Positions 9,371-19,395 are shown, counted from the first letter of the stretch. The stretch: DNA of 64,000 nucleotides from Perlucidibaca aquatica (GCF_001676655.1 NZ_LZDB01000002.1:1116001-1180000), one strand, 5' to 3'. A program made the numbers and translations. Notes: generated by a model from the letters alone, not told the origin.

Positions 9371-10342
9371 ATGTCCAGTTCGCTTGTGTTTACCTCACCT
9401 TCCGTTGAGGTGCTTGCAGCCCAGGCCGCCCTCCAAGCACAAGATGATCTTGTCTTAACGCTGCCTTGGCGCGCCCTTGCGATTGTGGGTCCGGATGCCG
9501 AAACCTTTTTACAAGGCCAAGTCACTACAGATATTCGTGAAGTGTCTGCGGCACAGTCTCGCCTTGCCTGCTTACTAAACCTCAAGGGCCGCGCCCAACT
9601 CAGTGGCCGCTTACTGGCTTGGCCAGAGGGCTATTTGCTCATCCTGCCAGCTGAACAGTTTGAAGCGGCGCGCTCACGCTTAGCGAAGTACGGCGTGTTT
9701 TCGAAAGTCACCCTGAGTGAAATCGCCCTTCGCATACAAGGCGTGCTGGGACGCGGCGCTCAGAATCGCCTCGCCAGCCTAGGCTTGGCGCTACCGGAGT
9801 TGCCCGCCATCGATCAAGGTTGCTCAGGTCTCGAACTTCCCATTCGCATCCGACTTCCAGGCCTCACCCGTGGACTGCTGCTAAGCTTGGCATCGGATGC
9901 TGCGCCGCTAACCGATACGGCTACGTCCTCCGAAGCGGCTGCGGTCTGCTGGGATTCAGCCAGCATTGTCGCCGGCGAGTGGATCCTGGCAGCAGCAGAA
10001 ACTGAACTGTTTCAGCCGCAGGAGATGGATTATCACGCGCTTCAGGGCGTGAGCTATCAGAAGGGCTGCTACTTGGGTCAGGAAATTGTGGCGAGACTCT
10101 ATTTCCGTGGACAACTTAAAACCGAACTGAGTGCATGGCAATGCGAAAGCGGGCAAGAATCGCTGACGGCCGGCATGGGCCTAGTCAGCGAAGATGGCTC
10201 ACGAGTAGGTGAAGTCATTCGCGCGGTCGCTCAGGGCCATCAGCAGTGGTTAGTGCTGGCGCAAACCAAGCGTGAGCTGGTGGCCAAGCGCCTGGATGCT
10301 GACGCCCAATCTGTGTTGAAGCGTCTACCCTTCACGCGCTAA
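9371..10342 (+). CDS. ygfZ: Folate-binding Fe-S cluster maintenance protein YgfZ
   Basis: YgfZ is a GcvT-fold, tetrahydrofolate-dependent protein that helps repair or assemble [4Fe-4S] enzymes such as MiaB. The diagnostic K-G-C-Y-x-G-Q-E motif is present (YQKGCYLGQEIVARLYFRG) and the length, 323 residues, is typical. A clear AAGGAG ribosome-binding site lies just ahead of the ATG. The gene diverges from sdhE/ygfX, and its last 18 nt overlap the convergent hydrolase gene. Confidence 0.94.
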   Translation: MSSSLVFTSPSVEVLAAQAALQAQDDLVLTLPWRALAIVGPDAETFLQGQVTTDIREVSAAQSRLACLLNLKGRAQLSGRLLAWPEGYLLILPAEQFEAARSRLAKYGVFSKVTLSEIALRIQGVLGRGAQNRLASLGLALPELPAIDQGCSGLELPIRIRLPGLTRGLLLSLASDAAPLTDTATSSEAAAVCWDSASIVAGEWILAAAETELFQPQEMDYHALQGVSYQKGCYLGQEIVARLYFRGQLKTELSAWQCESGQESLTAGMGLVSEDGSRVGEVIRAVAQGHQQWLVLAQTKRELVAKRLDADAQSVLKRLPFTR

Positions 10343-11473
10343 TGGATCGCGTGAGCCAAACGTCTCTTCGAGATCGGCCAGCGGCTGCGTCATGCCCGCC
10401 GGCATCGCGTAATGTGCGGCCAACCACTGCGGGCTAACATCGGCCAACTGTGCCGGCTGCCAGTGCGGCGACTGGTCTTTATCAATTAAGAGCGCACGAA
10501 CGCCCTCCGGAAAATCTGGGTGGCGTGCACATTGGCTGGACAATATCCATTCCGTGCGGAAAACCTCTGCGAGGCTTAGCGAGCCCGAGCTCTGCCATTG
10601 CTGCCAAATCAACGCAGCACTGGTTGGTGAGCCCGAGCGATAGGCTTGCACCGCTTTAGCTAACCAGGGCTCCTCAGGCAACGCTGAACGCCATGCGGCA
10701 TCCAGCGCATTAAGATTCTCATGGTCAGTTAATGCCGTAATGGCATCCGCATGTTGCTGCAAGACACCCCCAACCAGTGTCGGCGATGGCAAGTGAGCCA
10801 AACAGGTCGATACCAGCGAGAAGGCGCTCTCGGTTGTCCACGCCTGATTGAGCAGTTCACTCAGCAATTGAGGCCATGCTTCGGAGCTCAGTGCATGACT
10901 GGCCAAACCTAAAGCCACGGCATCACTGGCTCCAAATTGACACGCCGTGAGCCCCATAAAGAGTCCCACACGCTTGGGTAATCGCGACAGGTAATAGCTT
11001 CCACCCACATCCGGAAATAGCCCAATGGTGATTTCCGGCATGGCCATGCGCGTTGTCTCTGTGACCACGCGAAAACTGGCACCCAACAAGAGCCCCATGC
11101 CACCCCCCATGACAACACCGGTCCCCCACACCAACAGAGGCTTAGGAAACTCTCGAATGGCATAGTCGAGTCGATACTCACGAGCAAAGAAGTGGGCCGG
11201 GTAATCGGCATCACCCTCTCCCGTCCGCGCATGCTGCGTGAGCGCACGCACATCACCGCCGGCACAAAATGCCCGCTCACCTCGACCCCGCAGCAGCACC
11301 GCCACCACACGATCATCCGCAGCCCACGCCTCCAGCTGCGGTAGCAGCACATCAACCATGGCGAGTGTCAGCGAATTCAAACTACGTTCGGCATCCAAGG
11401 TGGCAACGGCAATAGAGTGGCCAGACGCCGTAGCTAACAACTCAATGTGTACAGGTGCTTCACTGACATGCAT
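10325..11473 (-). CDS. 3-hydroxyisobutyryl-CoA hydrolase-like enoyl-CoA hydratase/isomerase family protein
   Basis: A 382-residue crotonase-fold enzyme of the HIBCH type. Residues around 65-80 give the oxyanion segment ERAFCAGGDVRAL, and the segment MAMPEITIGLFPDVGGSYYLS carries the Glu and Asp used by 3-hydroxyisobutyryl-CoA hydrolases in valine breakdown. The C-terminal part is the extended HIBCH domain rather than a short hydratase. It lies 12 nt before the ung stop. Substrate cannot be settled from sequence; close homologues are often annotated simply as enoyl-CoA hydratase. Confidence 0.87.
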   Translation of the reverse strand: MHVSEAPVHIELLATASGHSIAVATLDAERSLNSLTLAMVDVLLPQLEAWAADDRVVAVLLRGRGERAFCAGGDVRALTQHARTGEGDADYPAHFFAREYRLDYAIREFPKPLLVWGTGVVMGGGMGLLLGASFRVVTETTRMAMPEITIGLFPDVGGSYYLSRLPKRVGLFMGLTACQFGASDAVALGLASHALSSEAWPQLLSELLNQAWTTESAFSLVSTCLAHLPSPTLVGGVLQQHADAITALTDHENLNALDAAWRSALPEEPWLAKAVQAYRSGSPTSAALIWQQWQSSGSLSLAEVFRTEWILSSQCARHPDFPEGVRALLIDKDQSPHWQPAQLADVSPQWLAAHYAMPAGMTQPLADLEETFGSRDPLAREG

Positions 11474-11485
11474 TGCAAAGAATCC

Positions 11486-12166
11486 TTATTCGGGTAATGA
11501 CCAATCAATTTGGGCTTGATGCTGAAGTTGCAACCAAGCGTTTGCTTGCGAAAAGTGTCGACAACCAAACCAGCCACCGCGATTCGCAGAGAGCGGTGAG
11601 GGGTGGGCAGCACTTAAAACCAAATGACGTTGTCGATCAATCAGTCGGCCTTTTTTTTGTGCGTATGCGCCCCAGAGCATAAAAACCAGTCCCGCGTGGC
11701 GCTGATTTAACTGTGCAATCAGGGCATCGGTAAATCGTTCCCAACCCAACTTCTGATGCGAACCCGCCTCGCCCGCTCGCACGGTCAAGACACTGTTCAG
11801 CAGCAAGACCCCTTGAGACGCCCAATAAGATAAATCGCCCTGGCGTGGCTTGGGCAGCGCGAGATCTGCACTGAGTTCAGAAAAGATATTGCGTAAGGAT
11901 GGAGGTAAGACCTGCCCACGGGATACCGAAAAACTTAAGCCATGCGCTTGGTTCGGCCCATGATAGGGGTCCTGCCCCAAAATCACGACTCGCACATGCT
12001 CAGGTCGGGTCGCGGCTAAGGCGGCAAATACCTGGCATGACGGGGGGTAATGAATAATGCCTGCCTGGCGCTCATGTGCCAGTACTTGCTGCAGCTCAAC
12101 CGCGTAGGGTTGGCTCCATTCTTCTGCCAGTAACGTCTGCCAAGAATCGGGAAGTGCTAAGACCAT
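11486..12166 (-). CDS. ung: Uracil-DNA glycosylase (family 1)
   Basis: Ung excises uracil from DNA at the start of base-excision repair. The water-activating motif GQDPYHG (D66 from the chosen start) and the HPSPLSA motif (H188) are both intact, and the 226-residue length is normal. I chose the ATG at 12166 because GTGAGG precedes it; GTG (12175) and TTG (12178) upstream are possible, the GTG overlapping the tetR stop as GTGA. Co-directional and nearly contiguous with the upstream TetR gene. Confidence 0.95.
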   Translation of the reverse strand: MVLALPDSWQTLLAEEWSQPYAVELQQVLAHERQAGIIHYPPSCQVFAALAATRPEHVRVVILGQDPYHGPNQAHGLSFSVSRGQVLPPSLRNIFSELSADLALPKPRQGDLSYWASQGVLLLNSVLTVRAGEAGSHQKLGWERFTDALIAQLNQRHAGLVFMLWGAYAQKKGRLIDRQRHLVLSAAHPSPLSANRGGWFGCRHFSQANAWLQLQHQAQIDWSLPE

Positions 12167-12171
12167 CGCCC

Positions 12172-12828
12172 TCACCAAAGCCCTTTCAGCTGATACGCCA
12201 CTGCATCCCGAATCCAGTGCGGAGACACCGTGGCACTACCCTCGATAAGCCCTTCGTACTCGATGCGTCGCATCGTTGCCAGCATGGAGCGCGCGGCCTG
12301 CTCTGGCTGGCTTACCGGCAAAAGCGCCAACCACGGCAGCATGAGTCCAATCCAACGGCGAATGACTTGCCTAACAGCCACTTGCAGGCGAGGCTCTTGA
12401 ATGGCGGCGTACCAAAAGGCGTACTCAAGCTCTACCTGAGCGCGATGCTGTTGCAGCCGTACATCTATGTAGTTTGCTGCAACCTCCAGCAAAAGCTCAT
12501 TACTGAGCGTGTCATCATAGGTTTCGCCCGCACGTTCGGCGGCACGACGTTGCTCTATGAAATCCAGACGCTGCTGTTCAACTTGACGCCAGAACGGAAT
12601 GGCAAATCGCTCGATCGACTCTTCGGCAAATAATTCAAAGCTTTGGACTAACAAATCCTGAATATCTTTGAAGTAATAGGTCGTGGCCGATAAAGGCACA
12701 TTGGCTGCCGTAGCGACTGCGCGATGCCTGACCCCACGCACACCATCGCGCAAGATGACATCCCACGTTGCCCGCAAAATGGCGTCACGCCGCACTTCAC
12801 CGCGTTGTTGGCGCACAACTCCATTCAT
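12172..12828 (-). CDS. TetR family transcriptional regulator
   Basis: The N-terminal 60 residues form a TetR DNA-binding domain: RRDAILRATWDVILRDGVRGVRHRAVATAANVP, then ATTYYFKDIQDLL, which is the recognition-helix region. The rest is a helical ligand-binding domain with no recognisable ligand. The frame is open to a further upstream start (12894); I chose the ATG giving MNGVVRQQRGEVRR because the extra 22 residues look like leader. The gene lies immediately upstream of ung, so the two may be co-transcribed. Target unknown. Confidence 0.85.
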   Translation of the reverse strand: MNGVVRQQRGEVRRDAILRATWDVILRDGVRGVRHRAVATAANVPLSATTYYFKDIQDLLVQSFELFAEESIERFAIPFWRQVEQQRLDFIEQRRAAERAGETYDDTLSNELLLEVAANYIDVRLQQHRAQVELEYAFWYAAIQEPRLQVAVRQVIRRWIGLMLPWLALLPVSQPEQAARSMLATMRRIEYEGLIEGSATVSPHWIRDAVAYQLKGLW

Positions 12829-12892
12829 AGGGCACAACCTGTCTTGCATGAGTGTGTGAGGCGCGAAGCATAGCCTGTCTATTGTCAGAAAC

Positions 12893-12919
12893 AAAAAAGG
12901 GCCGATTAGGCCCTTTTTT
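12893..12919. terminator. Bidirectional intrinsic terminator downstream of the OmpA-like gene
   Basis: A six-A run, the stem gggcc, loop gatta, stem ggccc, then a six-T run. It lies just past the OmpA-like stop on the minus strand. Because both flanks are A/T runs it can work in either orientation. Confidence 0.88.
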
Positions 12920-12935
12920 GATGTCTACCGCACCA

Positions 12936-14099
12936 TTACTTCTGGATGCGGAACTCAACGCGGCGGTTCAACTCACGACCTTCCGCTGTCGCGTTTGTAG
13001 CGACAGGACGCGATTCGCCGTAGCCAGCAGCTTCCAGACGCGAAGCGTCGATACCGTAGCCCACGAGGTAGTCACGCACTTCATTGGCACGGCTACGGGA
13101 AAGCTTCATGTTGTAAGCGTCGCTGGCAACACTGTCGGTATGACCGGAAATGCTGATACGAGCGGTGCTATCCGAACGCAAGAACGCAACAACGTTTTCC
13201 ATCAAACGCTGAGCATTTGCAGTCAAACGCGCTGAGTTGTTCTCAAAAGTGATATCGCGAATAGTCAATGTCTGCTCAACCACACAGCCGTTGCCATCCA
13301 CACGAGCACCCTTCAGGGTGTTAGGGCACTTGTCGCGCTCATTAACCACGCCATCACCATCGTCATCCACGCTAACGGGAACAACTTCTGGAGCGGGAGC
13401 GGGAACTTCCTTGATCACAATGCGCTCAACAGGGACTTCCTGAATGACGATCTTTTCAACCGGCACTTCAACCTGAACTTCGCGAATCACAACTTCAGGC
13501 TCTTTCGCTGGTGCACTGCCCAGACCCATTTCCAGACCTAAGCCAGCACGGAAATCCGTTTGGCCTTCTTGGAAATCATCATAAACGGCACGGACTTCGC
13601 CACGTAAGCGCAGGTTATCGAAACCAAAAATGGATTTGGTGAAACCGAGGCCGACGTTCAAGTACGGGGTTAATTCGTCATCCTTAGTACCAGCGATATC
13701 GTTATAGACACCACCGCCACCAACAATCAGGAAAGGTGTGAATTCAGAGCGCTGACCAAACGCGAAGTGGAAATCAACACCACCACCGGTTTGGTAGTTG
13801 TCGGTGCCAAACTTACCCGTTTCAATGGTGTCACCGAAAAACTGGCCTTCTACCCACAGGTTGCTGCTCAGACGGTGACCAACACCGGCTTGGTAACCAA
13901 TGCTCGTGCCATCGGCACCACGCGACTTATCTGCTTCCAGATAGAAAGCACCAAAATTGACGTAATTATCGTAGCTGGTACCGGTTTCTGTTGGTGCTTC
14001 AGCATGTGCCGAGAAAGCAGCGCCTGTCATAACAGTGGCCAGCAAAACGGACTTAACCGCAGCGGCTGCTGGCGACAGAGAGAATCGTGATGTACGCAT
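12936..14099 (-). CDS. OmpA family outer membrane protein
   Basis: A signal peptide ends near FSAHA (about residue 33). A beta-barrel of roughly 165 residues follows, with alternating short strands (YVNFGAFYLEADKS, GVDFHFAFG). Next come a linker rich in Glu-Val-Pro repeats, a thrombospondin type 3-like calcium motif (DDDGDGVVNERDKCPNTLKG) and a C-terminal OmpA peptidoglycan-binding domain containing GHTDSVASDAYNMKLSRSRA. Such proteins tie the outer membrane to the cell wall. The ATG is preceded by AGAGG, and a strong terminator follows. Monocistronic. Comparable to Pseudomonas OprF or Acinetobacter OmpA, but not assignable to one by eye. Confidence 0.92.
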   Translation of the reverse strand: MRTSRFSLSPAAAAVKSVLLATVMTGAAFSAHAEAPTETGTSYDNYVNFGAFYLEADKSRGADGTSIGYQAGVGHRLSSNLWVEGQFFGDTIETGKFGTDNYQTGGGVDFHFAFGQRSEFTPFLIVGGGGVYNDIAGTKDDELTPYLNVGLGFTKSIFGFDNLRLRGEVRAVYDDFQEGQTDFRAGLGLEMGLGSAPAKEPEVVIREVQVEVPVEKIVIQEVPVERIVIKEVPAPAPEVVPVSVDDDGDGVVNERDKCPNTLKGARVDGNGCVVEQTLTIRDITFENNSARLTANAQRLMENVVAFLRSDSTARISISGHTDSVASDAYNMKLSRSRANEVRDYLVGYGIDASRLEAAGYGESRPVATNATAEGRELNRRVEFRIQK

Positions 14100-14224
14100 G
14101 AGAAAACCTCTTTAACAGAATATGGTTAGTACAGCCATTTTAAACTTGTGTGAAGATTACCGGAATTTACATAGGGTTAAACACCCTGTTGCAATAAACC
14201 TACAAAAAAACCGATAGAACGCCA

Positions 14225-15031
14225 CTAATCTTTACGATCTCTTAGGCCGCCGAAAATAGCATCCATTCGCTCACCTAAATGTCGCTGAATCGCTTTTTCC
14301 ATGGCAATAGCCACTTCAGCAGCCACCGCCATATCGGCCAGAGGACGTAAACGCCACACGACCTCTGCCATTTGCGGCACTTGCTCAACCGTGGGTGTTT
14401 GCGTTCCCAGAGGCTCAAACACATGCTTTACGACCAGTTGAACCAGACTATTCGCCACGGCCTCAACGTTGGCTCGCATGCCCCCAAGCAGTTCGAACAA
14501 TGATGAAATAGGCACGCCCAGCTTCATCAGCTCCAGTCCGGCATTAAACAACCGCGGACTGGGCACACGAAACCGAGGGCCATCAACTTGAATCAAATTT
14601 AATTGAACCGCACGCGCAAGAGCCTCAGGTGTCATTTGCCGCCCAAACAGCGACATAATTTCTGAAAGCTCATAGTAAGCCGGCACATCTTCTGACCACG
14701 GCGTGGTTAAGGCCTGCTCCAAACCGAGCAATTGGCGAAGGTCGTGGCCTTTTTCCCAAGACTCAATTAATTCGGCAATATTTCCTAAACTATAACCACG
14801 AGAAAGCAGCGGACCAATCACGCGCAGTCGGGCCAAGTGTGCAGCGGAGTAAATTCCTGTGCGTCCACGAATTTCAGGGGGTGGAATGAGGCCTTTGTCC
14901 TGATATGCACGAACATTACGCACGGTCATCTGTGCGGCCTGAGCCAACTCATCGATCGTATATTCAAGCGCGACTTTATCGGAAGTTCGATTCATCGCAG
15001 CAGCCAGGAGTTCCTGGTCGGAAGCCGTCAT
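14225..15031 (-). CDS. MerR family transcriptional regulator
   Basis: The N-terminal domain reads YTIDELAQAAQMTVRNVRAYQDKGLIPPPEIRGRTGIYSAAHLARLRVI, a MerR winged helix-turn-helix; the remaining 190 residues are helical and of unknown ligand specificity. There is no metal-binding Cys cluster at the C-terminus, so a metal sensor is unlikely. An ATG at 14995 is an alternative start. It is co-directional with, and 40 nt downstream of, the YkgJ-type gene. Similar regulators sit near lipid-metabolism genes in Pseudomonadales, and a beta-oxidation operon lies just upstream here, but a link is only inferred. Confidence 0.85.
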   Translation of the reverse strand: MTASDQELLAAAMNRTSDKVALEYTIDELAQAAQMTVRNVRAYQDKGLIPPPEIRGRTGIYSAAHLARLRVIGPLLSRGYSLGNIAELIESWEKGHDLRQLLGLEQALTTPWSEDVPAYYELSEIMSLFGRQMTPEALARAVQLNLIQVDGPRFRVPSPRLFNAGLELMKLGVPISSLFELLGGMRANVEAVANSLVQLVVKHVFEPLGTQTPTVEQVPQMAEVVWRLRPLADMAVAAEVAIAMEKAIQRHLGERMDAIFGGLRDRKD

Positions 15032-15071
15032 TACCCACTGTCTCGTTGCATACAGAGAGGCACACTATACC

Positions 15072-15335
15072 TCAGAGTTTGTCCGGACGGGTTGCGCTTT
15101 CCAATGCATCTAACCAACGAATGGCGGCAGCCGACGAATCACCACACATTTCTGGGCTGGCTTGCAGGCTGCGGCAGACGGCAGGTCGTGAAGGCAGCCC
15201 AAAGAGCATACATAAGCCCTGCTCCGTGAGCTGAATACAGCGTGTTCCGGCAGGTTTGCCGAGGGGCATTCCTGGAATTGGGGTAGAGATGGAGGGTGCG
15301 ATACAGCATGCGGCACAGCCCGCGCGACACTCCAT
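15072..15335 (-). CDS. YkgJ family cysteine-cluster protein
   Basis: An 87-residue protein that begins [17 protein letters not shown] and has eight or more Cys residues in the CxxGCxxCC...C pattern of the YkgJ/UPF0153 family, thought to bind zinc or iron. A ribosome-binding site GGAGAAG lies 5 nt ahead of the ATG, which decides this start against longer in-frame options. An intrinsic terminator lies upstream, separating it from the beta-oxidation operon. Biochemical role is not established. Confidence 0.87.
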   Translation of the reverse strand: MECRAGCAACCIAPSISTPIPGMPLGKPAGTRCIQLTEQGLCMLFGLPSRPAVCRSLQASPEMCGDSSAAAIRWLDALESATRPDKL

Positions 15336-15383
15336 GATTACTTCTCCGGAAAAATTCGATTTTAGCGGATATTCAGGACCAAT

Positions 15384-15414
15384 AAAAAAGCTCGGAACCA
15401 GTCCGAGCTTTTTT
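15384..15414. terminator. Bidirectional intrinsic terminator after the FadB-like gene
   Basis: Stem gctcgga / tccgagc with a 5-nt loop, flanked by a six-A run on one side and a six-T run on the other. It closes the minus-strand thiolase/FadB-like operon just beyond its stop. Confidence 0.9.
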
Positions 15415-15429
15415 ATTCCACCTTCGTAA

Positions 15430-17604
15430 TTACTCGAAGGTTTTTCCAGCTGCTGCCATGTCACGCAACAGTTGTGGCGGCGTGAAACGGTCGCCATGCT
15501 TGGCGGCCAGCGCATCGGCACGCTGAACGAACTCAGCAACACCAACGTAGTTGATGTACTGCAGTACACCACCTGTCCACGGAGCCATACCAATACCGAA
15601 GATGGAGCCAATGTTGGCATCGGCTACGGAGGTCAACACGCCTTCTTCGAAACAACGGGCCGACTCAATTGATTGGCGGTACAGCAGACGCTCTTTCAGC
15701 TCTTCGAATTCCGCCTCATCAATTTGCACCTTCTCGGCTTTCGTGAAGTGCTCTGCCAAACCTGGCCAGATGGTCTTCTTGCCACCCTCTGGATAGTCGT
15801 AGAAGCCCTTACCGGTGCGCTTACCGTTGCGGCCAAATTCGTCCATGAGACGATCAATGACGGCTTCGGCAGGATGTGCAACCCATGCAATACCTTCTGC
15901 CGCGAGATCTTTGATGGTCTGCACACGAACTTTACGACCCAGCTCCATAGTGACTTCATCGGTCACCGCCAACGGACCTACTGGCATGCCCGCCTGCAAG
16001 CCGGCCTGCTCGATGGTCATGGGGTGGTAGCCCTCGCCCAACATGGCGATGCCTTCATAGGTAAAGGTACCGAAGACACGAGAGGTGAAGAAACCACGCG
16101 AGTCGTTAACCACGATGGGTGTCTTGCGAATTTGCAGAACAAAATCGAAGGCCTTAGCCAGCGCGGCATCCGAGGTCTTTTCACCACGAATGATCTCAAC
16201 CAACGGCATTTTGTCGACTGGCGAGAAGAAGTGCAGACCGATGTAGTTCTCTGGCTTCTTCGAGGCTTGCGCCAAGCCCGTGATAGGCAATGTCGATGTG
16301 TTCGAGCACATCAGCACATCCGGCAGGGCATTGGTTTCCGCCAATTCGGTAGCTTTGGCTTTGATGGTGCGATCTTCAAACACCGCTTCGATCACCATGT
16401 CGCAACCCTTCAGGTCGGCATGATCATTCGTGGTTTGAATCAGCGCCAGTGTGGCTTCCGCTTTAGCTGCATCGAGTCGACCCTTGCTAACGCGCTTGTC
16501 GAGCAAGCCCTTGCTATAGGCCTTACCCTTTTCCGCAGCTTCCCGTGTTTGATCCAGCAATACGACTTGGATACCCACGGAGGCCGCTACATAGGCAATA
16601 CCCTGCCCCATCATGCCAGCGCCGAGAATACCGACTTTAGTCGCCTTCCATGCAGGATAGGTCTCTTTGCACGGACGCGAACCCCCGCCATTGATCTTTT
16701 GAAGATCAAAGAAGAACGCCTTAATTTGGTTCTTCGCTTGCTTACCGCAGGCAAGATGGATGAAGTAACGATGCTCAATTTTCAGGGCATTATCAAAATC
16801 AACCTGCGCACCCTCAACGACAGCCGACATGATGGCTTTTGGCGCGGGGTAGTTAGCATTCTTGATCTGCTTACGCAGGTTGGCGGGGAATGCTGGCAGG
16901 TTCATGGCCAGAGCGGGAGTTGATGGTGTACCGCCTGGCATTTTATAGCCGGACTTATCCCAAGGCTGTTGCGCCGACGGGTTCGCTTTGATCCACGTGC
17001 GTGCCTTGGCCAGCATGTCGTCGGTGTCGGTCGCCAGCTCATCAATCAAGCCAGTGGACTGAGCCTTTTCGGCCTTCATGCGCTGACCCTGCATGAGTAC
17101 ATTCATGAGGGCGTTCTGAATGCCGAGCATGCGAGTAACGCGGGTCAGACCACCACCACCCGGCAGCAGGCCGAGGGAGACTTCTGGCAGACCGAACTCG
17201 GCTTTAGTACCGCCAATGGCGATGCGGTGATGGGTCGCGAGCGCGATTTCCAATCCGCCGCCCAGCGCCGTGCCATTCATGGCGGCAACTACGGGCTTAC
17301 CCAAGGTTTCCAACTTGCGTAACTGACCATTAATTTCGATCAGCTCAGCCTTCATCGCGTCTGCGTAGGCTGGTGTGGCTTGGATCAGCAGGCGAAGGTC
17401 GCCACCAGCAAAGAAGGTTTTCTTCGCGGAGGTCACGATGACGCCAGCAATGTTCGCTTTTTCAGCGTGCAGACGGGCAACGGCCTCGCCCATCGACTGA
17501 CGGTACAGCTCGTTCATGGTGTTGGCCGACTGGTTAGGGTCGTCCAGGGTCAGGGTGACGATGTTGTCAGCGTCTTTTTCCCAACGAATGGCGCTCTGGC
17601 TCAT
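15430..17604 (-). CDS. Multifunctional fatty acid oxidation protein: enoyl-CoA hydratase / 3-hydroxyacyl-CoA dehydrogenase
   Basis: A 724-residue FadB/FadJ-type fusion. The N-terminal crotonase domain has the oxyanion segment [13 protein letters not shown] and the two catalytic Glu positions ([26 protein letters not shown]). The second half is a 3-hydroxyacyl-CoA dehydrogenase with the NAD motif [17 protein letters not shown] and the catalytic [16 protein letters not shown]. It performs the middle two steps of beta-oxidation. The start at ATG 17604 has GAGAG upstream; a TTG 15 nt earlier is possible. It lies 50 nt downstream of a thiolase gene, so the two make one operon closed by a terminator. 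Confidence 0.93.
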   Translation of the reverse strand: MSQSAIRWEKDADNIVTLTLDDPNQSANTMNELYRQSMGEAVARLHAEKANIAGVIVTSAKKTFFAGGDLRLLIQATPAYADAMKAELIEINGQLRKLETLGKPVVAAMNGTALGGGLEIALATHHRIAIGGTKAEFGLPEVSLGLLPGGGGLTRVTRMLGIQNALMNVLMQGQRMKAEKAQSTGLIDELATDTDDMLAKARTWIKANPSAQQPWDKSGYKMPGGTPSTPALAMNLPAFPANLRKQIKNANYPAPKAIMSAVVEGAQVDFDNALKIEHRYFIHLACGKQAKNQIKAFFFDLQKINGGGSRPCKETYPAWKATKVGILGAGMMGQGIAYVAASVGIQVVLLDQTREAAEKGKAYSKGLLDKRVSKGRLDAAKAEATLALIQTTNDHADLKGCDMVIEAVFEDRTIKAKATELAETNALPDVLMCSNTSTLPITGLAQASKKPENYIGLHFFSPVDKMPLVEIIRGEKTSDAALAKAFDFVLQIRKTPIVVNDSRGFFTSRVFGTFTYEGIAMLGEGYHPMTIEQAGLQAGMPVGPLAVTDEVTMELGRKVRVQTIKDLAAEGIAWVAHPAEAVIDRLMDEFGRNGKRTGKGFYDYPEGGKKTIWPGLAEHFTKAEKVQIDEAEFEELKERLLYRQSIESARCFEEGVLTSVADANIGSIFGIGMAPWTGGVLQYINYVGVAEFVQRADALAAKHGDRFTPPQLLRDMAAAGKTFE

Positions 17605-17654
17605 GGTCTTTTCTCTCAAATCCGATGATGGGGGTCGAATGCGGCAGGCCGCAC

Positions 17655-18866
17655 TCAGACGCGTTCAATGATGGTGGCGATGCCCATGCCGCCGCCGACG
17701 CAGAGCGTGCAGAGGGCGCGTTTTAGGCCGCGACGCTCGAGTTCATCGAGCGCAATTTGCACGATCATGCAGCCCGTAGCACCGAGCGGATGGCCCATAG
17801 CAATGGAGCCGCCATTCACGTTAGTGATGTCATGCGAGATGCCCATGTCTTTCATGAAGCGCATGGCAACGGCCGCGAAGGCTTCGTTGATTTCCCAGAG
17901 ATCGATGTCATCCACCGTCAGGCCGGCTTTGGCCATCGCCTTGCGCGCCGCTGGAGCTGGGCCGGTGAGCATGATGGTAGGGTCAGCGCCGCTCACGGCG
18001 GTGGCGATAATGCGTGCACGTGGCTTGAGGCCAAGCTTTTTGCCGGTGGCTTCGTTGCCAATCAGCATCAAAGCGGCGCCATCGACGATGCCCGACGAGT
18101 TAGCGGCCGTATGCACATGGTCGATCTTCTCAACCCAGTGGTACTTCTGCAGCGCCACAGCATTAAAGCCACCCATCTCGCCCATCATCATGAATGAAGG
18201 CTGCAAACCCGCTAGCTTCTCAACGCTGGAGTCCGGCTTGATGAACTCATCTTCCGCCAAAACAACTTGGCCATTAAGGTCTTTCACCGGCACGATCGAA
18301 CCCTTGAACCAACCCTGAGCACGTGCATTGGCGGCACGCTTGTTGGACTCAACGGCGAAGGCGTCTACATCGGCGCGACTGAAACCCTCCAAGGTGGCGA
18401 TCAGATCTGCACCAATGCCTTGCGGCACAAAGCCCGTTTCCAAGTTAGTGGCAGGGTCCATGGCCCAGGCACCGCCATCGGAGCCCATGGGAATGCGCGA
18501 CATGCACTCCACACCACCAACAACCACCAGATCTTCAAAACCCGAGCGGATCTTCATCGCGCCCAGGTTGACGGCTTCCAAACCCGAGGCGCAGAAGCGA
18601 TTGAGCTGAACGCCAGCCGTTTCATGTGGCCAATGCGCGGCCAGTGCCGCTGTTTTTGCCACGTCCGCACCTTGATCACCCACAGGCGTGACGCAACCCA
18701 GAACCACATCATCAACGTGGTGTTTGATGGCTGCGCCGTTACGTTCTTCCAGCGCGTGCATCAGACCGACAATCAGGTCCACGGGCTTTACAGTGTGCAA
18801 CGAGCCATCCTTCTTGCCTTTACCACGCGGCGTACGCACGGCATCAAAAATCAGGGCTTCCGACAT
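17655..18866 (-). CDS. Acetyl-CoA C-acyltransferase (thiolase)
   Basis: Thiolases cleave 3-ketoacyl-CoA to acetyl-CoA and a shortened acyl-CoA. The nucleophilic Cys sits in [13 protein letters not shown], the catalytic His in [14 protein letters not shown], and the second Cys in LCVGGGMG. The ATG giving [19 protein letters not shown] is preceded by AGAGGAC; the frame is open 36 nt further upstream but that leader lacks conservation. It is first in the operon with the FadB-like gene, an arrangement known in Pseudomonas outside the main fadBA locus. Confidence 0.93.
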   Translation of the reverse strand: MSEALIFDAVRTPRGKGKKDGSLHTVKPVDLIVGLMHALEERNGAAIKHHVDDVVLGCVTPVGDQGADVAKTAALAAHWPHETAGVQLNRFCASGLEAVNLGAMKIRSGFEDLVVVGGVECMSRIPMGSDGGAWAMDPATNLETGFVPQGIGADLIATLEGFSRADVDAFAVESNKRAANARAQGWFKGSIVPVKDLNGQVVLAEDEFIKPDSSVEKLAGLQPSFMMMGEMGGFNAVALQKYHWVEKIDHVHTAANSSGIVDGAALMLIGNEATGKKLGLKPRARIIATAVSGADPTIMLTGPAPAARKAMAKAGLTVDDIDLWEINEAFAAVAMRFMKDMGISHDITNVNGGSIAMGHPLGATGCMIVQIALDELERRGLKRALCTLCVGGGMGIATIIERV

Positions 18867-19077
18867 GGTGGAATGTCCTCTACTGGTAAATGAGAAGTTC
18901 ATGACTTTATAGTCATTTAAGCGAGGCAGACTTTGGCGTGACAGGCCAGATCACGCAATGACATGAGCTATCAAGCGCACTGACGAAAAGGTTCACGACT
19001 TGGCAAGCAGAGGCGACTGAGTTACAACGCTGTCGCGTGTTGACGTATTCGATGGAATTATCAGAAGAGGCCCGCCC

Positions 19078-19386
19078 ATGAGCAGCTCCCGCTTTACCAG
19101 CTTTCGCGAGTTTTACCCCTACTACCTGCAAGAGCATAGCAACCGCACTTGCCGACGCCTGCATTTCGTGGGTACTACGCTCGTCATTAGCATTGTTGTA
19201 ACCGCCGTGACGACCGGGCAGTACGCTTGGCTCTGGGCCATTCCCGTTGCGGGATACGGTTTTGCGTGGCTCGGTCATTACGGCTTTGAGAAAAACCGAC
19301 CTGCCACCTTTAAGCACCCGTTCTATAGCTTACTAGGCGACTTTGCCATGTATCGCGACATTTGCTTAGGTCGGATTAGCTTTTAA
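19078..19386 (+). CDS. Mpo1-like (DUF962) membrane protein
   Basis: A 102-residue membrane protein with two hydrophobic hairpins (about residues 30-48 and 50-65). Conserved DUF962/YGL010w features are EHSNRTCRRLHFVGT near the N-terminus and HYGFEKNRPATFKHPFYSLLGDF near the C-terminus. The yeast member Mpo1 is an iron-dependent dioxygenase acting on 2-hydroxy fatty acids; the histidines here fit a metal site, but activity of the bacterial protein is inferred. AGAGG precedes the ATG. It diverges from the thiolase gene, which agrees with a fatty-acid role. Confidence 0.88.
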   Translation: MSSSRFTSFREFYPYYLQEHSNRTCRRLHFVGTTLVISIVVTAVTTGQYAWLWAIPVAGYGFAWLGHYGFEKNRPATFKHPFYSLLGDFAMYRDICLGRISF

Positions 19387-19395
19387 CGCGGCGCA

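Noticed and set aside
15673-16923. 416-codon open frame on the plus strand
   Set aside because: It lies entirely antisense to the FadB-like gene, which has clear domains; long antisense frames follow from its codon use, and the translated product shows no family features.
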